A DNA stretch of 47,779 nt from JAJPXC01 sp964520525. GTDB lineage: Bacteria; Bacteroidota; Bacteroidia; Bacteroidales; Muribaculaceae. Under the pieces are notes generated by a model. That model ran no database searches and was not told the DNA's origin. It was given only the letters and a program-made list of their open reading frames with translations. The translations under genes and the position numbers were made by a program. This document shows, piece by piece, positions 15,365-22,776 of this stretch; the stretch's first letter is position 1, and the number at the start of each line of letters is the position of its first letter. Where the stretch lies: assembly GCA_964520525.1 (NCBI GenBank), contig CAZFNR010000011.1, positions 1 through 47,779 on the forward strand, given 5' to 3'.

Positions 15365-16221
15365 TGAAAACGCTACGGTTTCTGCTATCGCTAATCGCTT
15401 TGCTGTCGGTGTCGCGCGCATCGGCCTCCGAGCCCGACAGCGTCAAGCCGTTGCGTCCGGTTGCCGCAGCCTATACATTTGAGGTGGGGAGCACTCACCT
15501 TGCCGACACCTACCTGTCTCCGCTGAAATATGACGGGTGGGCGGCGGCTTTCCGCTACGAGCGCCTGCAAGCCATGAAGTTCGACCCCGAACGCTGGATT
15601 ATGCGTCTAAGCGCGTCGGTCGAGGTTGACCGCACGCAAAACCCGGCTCGTAACGCCGTGATGTGGATGGGGGCTATTGACGCGTCATGGGGCATGCTGC
15701 GTCGTTGGCGGCTGCCCTGGTCGCTGACTCTCGCCGCCGGCGGCAGCACGGGCGTGAACCTCGGATGCCTGTACAACGACCGCAACGGCAATAATCCCGC
15801 CTCGGCTAAAGCCGCCTGGACGGTCAACGCTACCGCCATGGCGGCGTGGAACGTGACACTGGGGAGGCTTCCGGTGACACTCCGCTATCAGCCGACAGTG
15901 CCTTTGACCGGTGTCTTTTTCTCGCCCGATTACGGCGAGTTGTACTATGAGATATATCTGGGTGACGATTCGGGCCTTGCTCACTGCGCCTGGTGGGGCA
16001 ATTATTTCGCGATGGAAAATCTGCTCACAGCCGACCTGCGTTTCGGTGGCACATCGCTACGCCTCGGCTACCGCAACTACATACTCTCGACCAAGGTCAA
16101 CTACATAACCACCCGCGTGGTGACCCATGCGTTTGTAATCGGGCTGTCGGGCGAATGGCTGTCACTGAACTCACGCCATCCGTTCAACCGCGACGCCCGC
16201 GTGATTTCGGCACTATATTGA
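15364..16221 (+). CDS. DUF3316 family exported protein, probable outer-membrane barrel
   Basis: A 285-residue protein with a signal peptide (MKTLRFLLSLIALLSVSRASA, cleavage near 21) and alternating aromatic and polar strands to a C-terminus typical of outer-membrane or periplasmic beta proteins. The HLADTYLSPLKYDGW segment near residue 45 and the final SLNSRHPFNRDARVISALY-like end match the DUF3316 family of Bacteroidales. The function is unknown. The ATG overlaps the parC stop by one base, which implies coupled translation even though no functional link is obvious. No catalytic motif seen. Confidence 0.78.
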   Translation: MKTLRFLLSLIALLSVSRASASEPDSVKPLRPVAAAYTFEVGSTHLADTYLSPLKYDGWAAAFRYERLQAMKFDPERWIMRLSASVEVDRTQNPARNAVMWMGAIDASWGMLRRWRLPWSLTLAAGGSTGVNLGCLYNDRNGNNPASAKAAWTVNATAMAAWNVTLGRLPVTLRYQPTVPLTGVFFSPDYGELYYEIYLGDDSGLAHCAWWGNYFAMENLLTADLRFGGTSLRLGYRNYILSTKVNYITTRVVTHAFVIGLSGEWLSLNSRHPFNRDARVISALY

Positions 16222-16227
16222 TAGAGA

Positions 16228-17253
16228 ATGATGAAACGACTGCTACATATCATATATCTGTCGGCCGCGCTTTTGTCGGTGGCCACGTCGTGCCATGAGC
16301 TGCCCGACTACGACAACGACCAGCGCGGTAACTTCGACGCCCTTTGGCAGATTATCGACCGGCACTACTGTTTTTTCGCTGAGAAAGATATAGACTGGGA
16401 TGAGGTATATTCACGCTATTCCCCCCGCATCAGCGACCGTATGACGGCCGAGGAGTTGTTTGGCGTCTGCGCCGAGATGCTCGATGAACTTCAGGACGGG
16501 CACGTCAACCTCTCAGCGCCGTTCAACACCTCCTACTACCGCAAATGGTGGAGCGACTACCCTCAGAACTATGATGAGCGTTTAGTGCAGCAATATTATT
16601 TCAACTTCAACTACAACACTACCGGCGCGATAGATTATGGCATCTTGGCGGAAAACATAGGGTATATGCGCTATCCCAGTTTTGAGTACGGCATCGGCGA
16701 GGGCAATCTTGACGCAGTGCTCAACTATGTCGCCACTTGCGATGGCCTCATCATCGACGTGCGCGACAACGGCGGCGGAAATCTCACTAACGTCGAGACA
16801 CTCGTGGCGCGCTTCATCGACAAGCGCACCCTTGTAGGCTACATATCCCACAAGACCGGTCCCGGACACGACCAATTCTCCGAACCGAGGGCATTCCACT
16901 ACAACCCCGCCACCGGAGGCCATCTCTTGTGGAGCAAGCCGGTGGCGGTGCTCACCAACCGTTCCACATACTCAGCCGCCAACAATTTCGTATCAATAAT
17001 GAAACTGCTGCCGCAGGTGTATATCGTCGGAGCGACGACTGGCGGCGGTAGCGGTATGCCTTTCTCGTCAGAGCTGCCTTGCGGCTGGGCGGTCAGACTC
17101 TCGGCCTGTTCGGTGCTCGACGCCACCGGGGCATCGACCGAGGGCGGTGTCGACCCGACCGACGGCTGCGCTGTCGACCTTGACCCCATAGCAGCCCTCT
17201 CAGGCAGCGACACCATGCTCGACCGAGCCATCGACCTTCTCAAATCGTTATAA
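16228..17253 (+). CDS. S41 family peptidase lipoprotein
   Basis: A 341-residue lipoprotein (lipobox around LLSVATSC, Cys22) with the S41 tail-specific protease core: DELQDGHVNL near residue 90, DVRDNGGGN, and the nucleophile region STYSAANNF with Ser249. In CtpA-type enzymes the general-base Lys lies 25 residues after the serine; here that position (274) is a Gly within TTGGGSG. This fits the PDZ-less S41 branch common in Bacteroidota, where another residue may serve as base, or a protein with lost activity. No PDZ domain is evident between the N-terminal helices and the core. It should act in the periplasm or at the surface. It sits in the parC run, 6 bp after the DUF3316 gene. Confidence 0.87.
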   Translation: MMKRLLHIIYLSAALLSVATSCHELPDYDNDQRGNFDALWQIIDRHYCFFAEKDIDWDEVYSRYSPRISDRMTAEELFGVCAEMLDELQDGHVNLSAPFNTSYYRKWWSDYPQNYDERLVQQYYFNFNYNTTGAIDYGILAENIGYMRYPSFEYGIGEGNLDAVLNYVATCDGLIIDVRDNGGGNLTNVETLVARFIDKRTLVGYISHKTGPGHDQFSEPRAFHYNPATGGHLLWSKPVAVLTNRSTYSAANNFVSIMKLLPQVYIVGATTGGGSGMPFSSELPCGWAVRLSACSVLDATGASTEGGVDPTDGCAVDLDPIAALSGSDTMLDRAIDLLKSL

Positions 17254-17266
17254 CACTTAAGTATCC

Positions 17267-17890
17267 ATGAACAGAATAGGAAAACTTTACTTCAGATATG
17301 GCACCATGGGCTCGGCAAAGACCGCCATGCTCCTCACAACAGCCTACAACTTTGAAGAGCGCGGAATGCGCTATGTGTGTATGAAACCGTTTATCGACAC
17401 ACGCGAACAACATAACGTCATCCGCTCGCGCATAGGCATTGAGCGCGAATGCACCTGGATTTACCAGGACACAGACCTATACGCCACAGCCCGCGACCTG
17501 TTTGAGCAGGTCGGAGCGGTCATCGAGTGGTTCCTCATCGACGAGGCCCAGTTCCTCACCACCGAGCAAGTCGACCAGCTCTCGAGGGTGGTCGATGATT
17601 TCGGGTGCAACGTTGTGTGCTACGGGCTGCGCACCGACTTCCAAAGCCACCTCTTTGAAGGGTCGAGACGCCTTTTTGAGATAGCCGACACAATCGACGA
17701 GATAAAATCGACCTGCACCTGCGGACACAAAACCATAATTAACGCCCGTATCGACTCCAACGGCGATTTCGTGGAGGAAGGAGCGCAGGTTGAAATCGGC
17801 GGCGATGACCGATATATCGCCGTGTGCCGGAAATGCTGGCGCAACAAGCGCATCGAGCAATCAGAACGCGACATTTTGCCATACCTTTAA
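17267..17890 (+). CDS. tdk: thymidine kinase
   Basis: The 207-residue type II enzyme phosphorylates thymidine with ATP in the salvage pathway. The P-loop GTMGSAKT is at residues 12-19, the catalytic acid is in LIDEAQF (Glu93), and zinc is bound by Cys150, Cys152, Cys187 and Cys190 (CTCGHK and CRKC). Length fits the family. The P-loop has Ala-Lys where many have Gly-Lys, a substitution within the tolerated pattern for this family. It lies 13 bp after the S41 gene and 33 bp before the DUF3108 gene. Cytosolic. No start ambiguity: a single ATG follows the upstream stop closely. Confidence 0.92.
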   Translation: MNRIGKLYFRYGTMGSAKTAMLLTTAYNFEERGMRYVCMKPFIDTREQHNVIRSRIGIERECTWIYQDTDLYATARDLFEQVGAVIEWFLIDEAQFLTTEQVDQLSRVVDDFGCNVVCYGLRTDFQSHLFEGSRRLFEIADTIDEIKSTCTCGHKTIINARIDSNGDFVEEGAQVEIGGDDRYIAVCRKCWRNKRIEQSERDILPYL

Positions 17891-17923
17891 ACCATCGACC
17901 TCCGCCGATGTCTTATCCATATT

Positions 17924-18682
17924 ATGAAAAAGTTACTGAATGCGACTATCGCCCTGGCACTGTCGGTGATGACCCTATCGGCAGTAAACCTATCCGATGA
18001 GACCCTGCACTATAAAGTGATGTTCAAATGGGGGTTGATTAACAAGCAAGCCGGCTCGGCCACGCTGTCGGTGCGTAATGTCGGCGACGAGTACCACACA
18101 ATGCTCACCGCCCGCTCGGCGTCATGGGCCGACAGGTTCTACGCGGTGCGCGACACCCTCACCGGCGTGATACGCCGCGAAGGGTTCAAGCCCCTACGCT
18201 ACGAGAACGTGTCACATGAGGGCGGCGACTTTAAACACGATATCGTCACCTACGACTACCCAGGCTCAGGCGTGAAAGCCAGTTGCGAGCACAACCGGCG
18301 CAAGAAAAAAGAGAAAGAGCTCAAGACGCAGCACAAAGAGATGACATCAGAAGGCATAGCGATGGATATGCTCAGCATGTACTATTATATGCGCTACCTC
18401 GACTACCCCAAGATGAAACCCAACGAGCAGAAACAACTACACATCTTCTCGGGAAAGCGCAAAGAGCTGTTGTCAATCAGATACTGCGGTGTGCAAAACG
18501 TCAAAATCGACGGGAAAGAGCACAAATGCTATCACATATCATTCACATTCACCAGCGACGGCGGCAAAAAGACTTCAGACGATATGGACGCATGGATTTC
18601 AGCCGACTCCCGCCGCATCCCGTTGAAACTCGAAGGCAAACTCCCCGTCGGGAAAGTCCACTGCCTCTACACCGGCTCGTGA
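17924..18682 (+). CDS. DUF3108 domain protein, exported
   Basis: A 252-residue protein with a signal peptide (MKKLLNATIALALSVMTLSA) followed by the DUF3108 core: LHYKVMFKWGLINKQAGSATLSV near residue 28 and a C-terminal DAWISADSRRIPLKLEGKLPVGKVHC stretch. A Lys-rich patch (RRKKKEKELKTQHKE) lies near residue 125. DUF3108 proteins are periplasmic beta proteins of unknown function, related in fold to lipoprotein-carrier-like domains. It is the last gene of the parC run and ends only 3 bp from the end of a convergent gene, with no terminator between. Confidence 0.82.
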   Translation: MKKLLNATIALALSVMTLSAVNLSDETLHYKVMFKWGLINKQAGSATLSVRNVGDEYHTMLTARSASWADRFYAVRDTLTGVIRREGFKPLRYENVSHEGGDFKHDIVTYDYPGSGVKASCEHNRRKKKEKELKTQHKEMTSEGIAMDMLSMYYYMRYLDYPKMKPNEQKQLHIFSGKRKELLSIRYCGVQNVKIDGKEHKCYHISFTFTSDGGKKTSDDMDAWISADSRRIPLKLEGKLPVGKVHCLYTGS

Positions 18683-18685
18683 GAG

Positions 18686-19588
18686 TCAGAGACCGTAGGA
18701 TATTCCGGCTGTGACACGCATCGCCGGGTCAAATTTGTAACGTCCCGAGGAGCTGAAGATGTTTTTGTACATATCGCTGAAACGGCGGTTTGACAGTTTG
18801 GCCGTGCGCCGGTACATATATCCTGCCGAAGCGAAGACGCTGAGACGCTTGTTGATATAGTAATGGGCAGTGAGCGCGCCCTTAATCATTGTCATAGAGT
18901 AGATTTTTGTTGAGCCGTCGATGTTCACCACCGCCGACATGCCGTCCATGTCAATCGGCGAGAACGATAGCTTCCACTTGGGCGAAACCCACATCGAGGC
19001 AGTCACGTTGAGTCGTCCCATAAAGTTGACTTTTAAATCGAAGGCGCCTTTGCGTTGCCAGTCGAAATAGACCATCGGTAAAATCATAGGCGCGCCGAAC
19101 GAGTTGGTCAGCCCCCCGCCGGCACCGATTGTCAGCGACGGGTTGAGGCGGTAGACAGCTACGGCCATGACGTTGGCGAGTATTGAGTGCCAGCGTATGT
19201 AGTCGGGCATGGAATAGATGCCACATCCGGCGGCGGCGATTAATCCCCACCGTTGCGATAGCGGAGTCAAGTGCCCGAGAGTTATTCCGGCGTTAATGAT
19301 TTCGTCGGGGTTGAGGAGCCGCGCGGCGTCGCTGTTGTCGAGCGAAGCGTAGTCGGTGTTGGCTGTCAGAGTCCAGACGGTGGGAAGCGCGCTATCGGGG
19401 TTGCGCTTGATTGAAAGCGGGAATGTGAAGCGTGCCGTGACGCGGTCGAGCGAGCCTGAGCCGACTTTGTTGTCATCGCGGTCTTGGAGGTCGGCCGAAG
19501 CGACATGGTCGTAGGTTATGGAGCCTTGTGCGGCGGTGTTAAGGACCGAAGTGACAAGCAGGGTGATAAGCAGATGTAATTTCTTCAT
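18686..19588 (-). CDS. probable outer-membrane beta-barrel protein (DUF6268-like)
   Basis: A 300-residue protein with a signal peptide (MKKLHLLITLLVTSVLNTAAQ, cleavage near 21) and about ten stretches of alternating hydrophobic and polar residues, with many aromatic residues at strand ends. It ends in RVTAGISYGL, a good outer-membrane barrel C-terminus. The overall layout resembles DUF6268 outer-membrane proteins of Bacteroidota, but I am not sure of the family. No enzymatic motif is seen. It is transcribed alone, head-on to the parC run, from the gene-poor region to its right. An inverted repeat (CATTTTGC/GCAAAATG, 19605-19648) lies just upstream of its start. Confidence 0.7.
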   Translation of the reverse strand: MKKLHLLITLLVTSVLNTAAQGSITYDHVASADLQDRDDNKVGSGSLDRVTARFTFPLSIKRNPDSALPTVWTLTANTDYASLDNSDAARLLNPDEIINAGITLGHLTPLSQRWGLIAAAGCGIYSMPDYIRWHSILANVMAVAVYRLNPSLTIGAGGGLTNSFGAPMILPMVYFDWQRKGAFDLKVNFMGRLNVTASMWVSPKWKLSFSPIDMDGMSAVVNIDGSTKIYSMTMIKGALTAHYYINKRLSVFASAGYMYRRTAKLSNRRFSDMYKNIFSSSGRYKFDPAMRVTAGISYGL

Positions 19589-19604
19589 ATTAGCCGGGCT
19601 GTCG

Positions 19605-19648
19605 CATTTTGCGAGCGTTATTTTTTAAACGAGCGTTGCGGCAAAATG
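19605..19648. repeat. inverted repeat upstream of the outer-membrane protein gene
   Basis: CATTTTGC (19605-19612) and GCAAAATG (19641-19648) are perfect complements, and a CGTT/AACG pair lies inside. It is 17 bp upstream of the ATG at 19588 and could be an operator or leader hairpin. Confidence 0.3.
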
Positions 19649-19789
19649 TTGTAGCGATGCGAAAACCTCAAGTAAATCCCCCCCCAATAGGTAAATACTT
19701 ATTGTTGTAAACAGATTCGGCAATCGGCCTCCTAAACGACCATTTTCAGCCAATCATTTTCATGGATGTCTCATACTGAAAAAAGTTGA

Positions 19790-20113
19790 CAGATTTTAGG
19801 GTCAAAGACCGCTAAATACGGCGATGGCGCGCTCAACGGGGCTCGCCCAGCCCCCGCGGCGCGCGAGCGTCACCTAAGGAAGAGCGAGGAGAATGCCGTT
19901 GCACTTCTTATTGGAATATTTCTATAAACTCACCTGAAAAATAAACGGATTTAGTTGTTCGTTGACGCTGGAGCCACAATCAAGACAAAGATGCTTAATC
20001 ATATCATCAAAGCAGACTCTGCGTTCTTGGGTGAAGGCAAGGCTATACTTATCGAGGAATTTGGCAAGGACTACTCTGTGACACAAAAAGGATTGTCAAT
20101 GAGCGTTATGTAG
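19790..20113 (+). pseudogene. possible decayed reading frame of unknown family
   Basis: One frame runs from just after a TGA at 19787 to a TAG at 20113 with two internal stops (19925-19927 and 19952-19954). The last part, about 52 codons, contains FVDAGATIKTKMLNHII and IEEFGKDYSVTQKGL, which look protein-like; a 40-codon frame from the ATG at 19991 also exists alone. I recognise no family and no good start or promoter is seen. It may be a relic gene, or chance in an RNA-structured region: a GC hairpin lies inside (19827-19864) and a terminator follows (20149-20191). Confidence 0.22.
19827..19864. repeat. strong GC-rich hairpin
   Basis: Outer arms GCGCGC (19827-19832) and GCGCGC (19859-19864) enclose inner arms GGGGCT (19838-19843) and AGCCCC (19849-19854) around a 5-base loop. 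It stands out in an otherwise AT-rich gap. It may be part of a structured RNA or an attenuator. Confidence 0.5.
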
Positions 20114-20148
20114 CAAATGTTACCGGGGAGCGATAGTCAAATATCAAA

Positions 20149-20191
20149 CCGACATTTTGCCCATAAAAGCTTTGGGCAACTATTCGGTTTT
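20149..20191 (+). terminator. hairpin followed by TTTT, possible intrinsic terminator
   Basis: CCGA (20149-20152) and TCGG (20184-20187) flank TTGCCCA (20157-20163) and TGGGCAA (20173-20179) with symmetric 4-base internal loops, then TTTT (20188-20191). It would end a plus-strand transcript, although no confident gene lies upstream, which hints at a non-coding RNA or relic gene at 19.8-20.1 kb. Confidence 0.5.
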
Positions 20192-20238
20192 AAGGGCATA
20201 TATCGTTTAACAATTAAATCGTTTCGAGATAAAATAAA

Positions 20239-20266
20239 GACGGCCACCCTCTGCAGGGTAGCCGTC
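20239..20266 (-). terminator. terminator of tRNA-Glu
   Basis: GACGGC and ACCCT pair with AGGGT and GCCGTC around a 4-base CTGC loop; on the minus strand the stem is followed by TCTTTATTTTAT. It lies just past the 3' end of tRNA-Glu. Confidence 0.8.
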
Positions 20267-20283
20267 CTTGTCAGAATCATTAG

Positions 20284-20356
20284 TAGCGAATCCGGGAATC
20301 GAACCCGGGTCTCCACCGTGAGAGGGTGGCGTGCTAGGCCACTACACTAAATCGCC
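20284..20356 (-). tRNA. tRNA-Glu(CTC)
   Basis: On the minus strand a 73-base cloverleaf folds with D stem GTGT/GCAC, anticodon stem CCACC/GGTGG, loop CTCTCAC (anticodon CTC), and T stem CCGGG/CCCGG with TTCGATT. The acceptor stem GGCGATT/ATTCGCT has a G-U closing pair and a U-U mismatch at the sixth pair. CCA is not encoded. It has its own promoter and terminator. Confidence 0.93.
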
Positions 20357-20407
20357 TTATCTTGCTTATGTGCGCCACTCTTGGCGCATCCGCTACTAAT
20401 TACGGTG

Positions 20408-20439
20408 CAAATGTAGGCAGCTTTCGCGAATCCACCAAA
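20408..20439 (-). promoter_or_regulatory. promoter of tRNA-Glu
   Basis: On the minus strand TTTG (20439-20436), 20 bases, TACATTTG (20415-20408). The predicted leader of about 45 nt holds a perfect GCGCCA/TGGCGC hairpin (20372-20387). Confidence 0.65.
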
Positions 20440-20545
20440 TTTTGAGCGCACTTTTTCAGAAAAAAGTCATTCAGCCGCACAGCCGCGGAGCCTGTAACGC
20501 CTGACAATCAACAATATGAGATTAAGCCTCATGTGCGGCGTGATA

Positions 20546-20611
20546 CTGCCCACACCCCCGTTTTACCTGCTCCCCGCCGTCAAACATCAGTTTTTTGGAG
20601 GGTGTGGGCAG
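20546..20611. repeat. 12-bp perfect inverted repeat with a 42-base interior
   Basis: CTGCCCACACCC (20546-20557) and GGGTGTGGGCAG (20600-20611) are exact complements. A compact palindrome GGCCTC-C-GAGGCC follows at 20619-20631. No gene is seen between the two tRNA units (20440-20714), so these repeats are the only structure there. Confidence 0.6.
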
Positions 20612-20714
20612 CGATACCGGCCTCCGAGGCCATCACGCTTTTGATTATTGCCATAACCCACACTCTCAACGAACGCCGACACGCTTGAAGTCGGCGGTTT
20701 CAGACAAAAAAAGT

Positions 20715-20742
20715 GTCCCGCTACCGATTGCGATAACGGGAC
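20715..20742 (-). terminator. terminator of the tRNA-Asn pair
   Basis: GTCCCG (20715-20720) pairs with CGGGAC (20737-20742); on the minus strand the stem is followed two bases later by a run of seven T (complement of 20706-20712). Confidence 0.75.
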
Positions 20743-20753
20743 GCCTTAACGAG

Positions 20754-20827
20754 CGCTTCAGGATGGGCTTGAACCAACGACCCCCTGATTAACAGTCAGG
20801 TGCTCTAACCAACTGAGCTACTGAAGC
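20754..20827 (-). tRNA. tRNA-Asn(GTT), copy 2 of a tandem pair
   Basis: A 74-base cloverleaf on the minus strand: acceptor GCTTCAG/CTGAAGC, D stem GCTC/GAGC, anticodon stem CCTGA/TCAGG with loop CTGTTAA (anticodon GTT), T loop TTCAAGC and discriminator G. CCA is not encoded. Confidence 0.95.
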
Positions 20828-20836
20828 TTTAACAAG

Positions 20837-20910
20837 CGCTTCAAGATGGACTTGAACCAACGACCCTCTGATTAACAGTCAGATGCTCTAACCGACTGAG
20901 CTATTGAAGC
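20837..20910 (-). tRNA. tRNA-Asn(GTT), copy 1 of a tandem pair
   Basis: A 74-base cloverleaf on the minus strand: acceptor GCTTCAA/TTGAAGC, anticodon stem TCTGA/TCAGA with loop CTGTTAA (GTT), T loop TTCAAGT and discriminator G. It is 9 bases upstream of the second copy and differs at six positions, four of which form two compensatory pairs. Confidence 0.95.
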
Positions 20911-20944
20911 GTGTTACACATACCCCCTCCGGGGAATTGCGAGG

Positions 20945-20975
20945 CAAAATTACATCCATTTTCTGAGATACGCAA
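20945..20975 (-). promoter_or_regulatory. promoter of the tRNA-Asn pair
   Basis: On the minus strand TTG (20975-20973), 20 bases, TAATTTTG (20952-20945), about 35 bases before the first tRNA. Confidence 0.62.
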
Positions 20976-21107
20976 CATTTTTCTCAAAAATCTTTATTTC
21001 CAAACAGTTTTTTGAGCCAAAGGAACTCATCGGTGTTATAAATAATGTAACATTCTCGAAAATTTATCAGATTATCTCTAACTTAGCGCAATATTTCAAC
21101 TACCGAC

Positions 21108-22763
21108 ATGAAAAAATTAGGTCTTTTCGCCCTCGCCTGCCTCGCGGGAGCTTTCATTATCGGCGGCGCGACTCGCAGCAACAAGGCTGAGGTCTCGCGC
21201 AACCTCGACATATTCAACTCTTTATACAAAGTCCTGCAAACCACCTACGTTGACACTATCGACGCTGAAAAAAGCATCGGGACCGCAATTGACGCCATGC
21301 TGAGCGAGCTGGACCCCTACACTGAATACATACCCGAAAAAGACCAAGAAACTTTCATGACCATATCGACCGGCGAATACGGGGGCATAGGCAGCTTCAT
21401 CATGGAACGCAACGGAAACGTGTATGTTTCCGAGCCGCAAGAAGGCTCCCCGGCCATAAAAGCCGGGCTGCGGCCGGGCGACCTGTTTGTCAAAATCGAC
21501 GGCGACACCGTGCTTGGATGGAAAAGCGACAAGGTAAGTTCCAAACTCAAGGGACAAGCCGGCACGAAAGTAAAAGTGACCGTCAAACGGCCATACGTCG
21601 CCGACTCTATAATCGACATCGAAATCACTCGCGCCAAAATAAAGGTACACCCGGTCCCATATTACGGCGTGACGCGCGACAACATCGGCTATATTTTTCT
21701 ATCCACATTCAACGAGAAGTCGGCCGACGAGGTGCGCAACGCCCTCGTAGAACTGAAGAAAGACCCGCGGGTGAAATCAATAATCCTCGACCTGCGCAAC
21801 AATGGCGGCGGCATACTTGAAGGCGCCGTTAAAGTGGCGGGGCTGTTTGTCCCGAAAGGCACCGAAATCGTGCGCACACGCGGCAAAGGACTTTTAAACG
21901 AGAAAATCTACAAGACCACATCCAATCCCGTCGACACTGAGATGCCTTTGGCCATTCTCATCAACGCAGGCTCGGCTTCGTCAGCCGAGATTGTCGCAGG
22001 GGCGTTGCAAGACATTGACCGCGCCGTGATTGTGGGGAACACTTCATTCGGGAAAGGACTTGTGCAGTCGTCACGCCCCCTCCCCTACAACGGATTGCTG
22101 AAAGTAACCGTGGCTAAATACTACATCCCCAGCGGACGACTCATACAAGCCATCGACTACTCAAACCGCAAACCCGACGGCTCGGTGGCGCGGATACCCG
22201 ACTCGCTCACACGCGAGTTCAAGACCCTGCATGGCCGCACGGTGCGCGACGGCGGGGGAATCACCCCCGACATAAAAGTTGAATACCCCGACGCGACACG
22301 CATCACATACAACATCGTCCGCGACAACTGGGCGTTTGACTTTGCGACACGCTATGCAGCCACTCACGACTCCATTCCCGCACCCGACAAATTTATAGTG
22401 ACCGACGAAATATACGACGATTTCAAACGGTTCATCGACCCTGAAAAATTCAGCTACGACAAAGTCTGCGAGACAATGCTCGCCGACCTGGAGAAAACAG
22501 CGACCACCGAAGGCTACATGAACGACTCCGCCCGAGCGCAATTTGAGATATTGCGGGGGCTGCTCAAACATGACCTTGACAAAGACCTCAACACAAACCG
22601 CAAGGAAATCAGCGATTTCATCGCAAGCGAGATTGTCGGACGCTACTACAACCAGCGCGGACAAATAATCGAGAGCCTCCGGGGCGACATAGCCGTCGAC
22701 AGCGCGGCAAAAGCGCTGAACGACCGCACGCGCTACCGCAAGATTCTCAACCCCAAGAAATAG
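21108..22763 (+). CDS. S41 family carboxyl-terminal processing protease with PDZ domain (CtpA-like)
   Basis: The 551-residue serine protease trims exported proteins at their C-termini. An N-terminal membrane anchor or signal (about residues 3-20) is followed by a helical segment, a PDZ domain (about 85-165; GGIGSFIMERNGNVYV and AGLRPGDLFVKIDG), and the catalytic core. The core has ILDLRNNGGG, the nucleophile in GSASSAE (Ser291 or Ser292) and the general-base Lys316 in TSFGKG, about 25 residues later as in CtpB. A C-terminal helical extension follows. It therefore looks fully active, unlike the S41 protein at 16.2-17.3 kb. It acts in the periplasm. It lies 13 bp upstream of mfd and is probably cotranscribed with it. 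No confident promoter was found. Confidence 0.94.
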   Translation: MKKLGLFALACLAGAFIIGGATRSNKAEVSRNLDIFNSLYKVLQTTYVDTIDAEKSIGTAIDAMLSELDPYTEYIPEKDQETFMTISTGEYGGIGSFIMERNGNVYVSEPQEGSPAIKAGLRPGDLFVKIDGDTVLGWKSDKVSSKLKGQAGTKVKVTVKRPYVADSIIDIEITRAKIKVHPVPYYGVTRDNIGYIFLSTFNEKSADEVRNALVELKKDPRVKSIILDLRNNGGGILEGAVKVAGLFVPKGTEIVRTRGKGLLNEKIYKTTSNPVDTEMPLAILINAGSASSAEIVAGALQDIDRAVIVGNTSFGKGLVQSSRPLPYNGLLKVTVAKYYIPSGRLIQAIDYSNRKPDGSVARIPDSLTREFKTLHGRTVRDGGGITPDIKVEYPDATRITYNIVRDNWAFDFATRYAATHDSIPAPDKFIVTDEIYDDFKRFIDPEKFSYDKVCETMLADLEKTATTEGYMNDSARAQFEILRGLLKHDLDKDLNTNRKEISDFIASEIVGRYYNQRGQIIESLRGDIAVDSAAKALNDRTRYRKILNPKK

Positions 22764-22776
22764 CCACACGACTCCA

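Noticed and set aside
19685..19704. Near-palindrome CAATAGGTAAATACTTATTG
   Set aside because: Only 8 of 10 pairs match and it is not placed at a promoter, so it is not claimed as an operator.
20117..20350. 77-codon plus-strand open frame
   Set aside because: It runs through the tRNA-Glu terminator and antisense of the tRNA itself, so it is not a gene.
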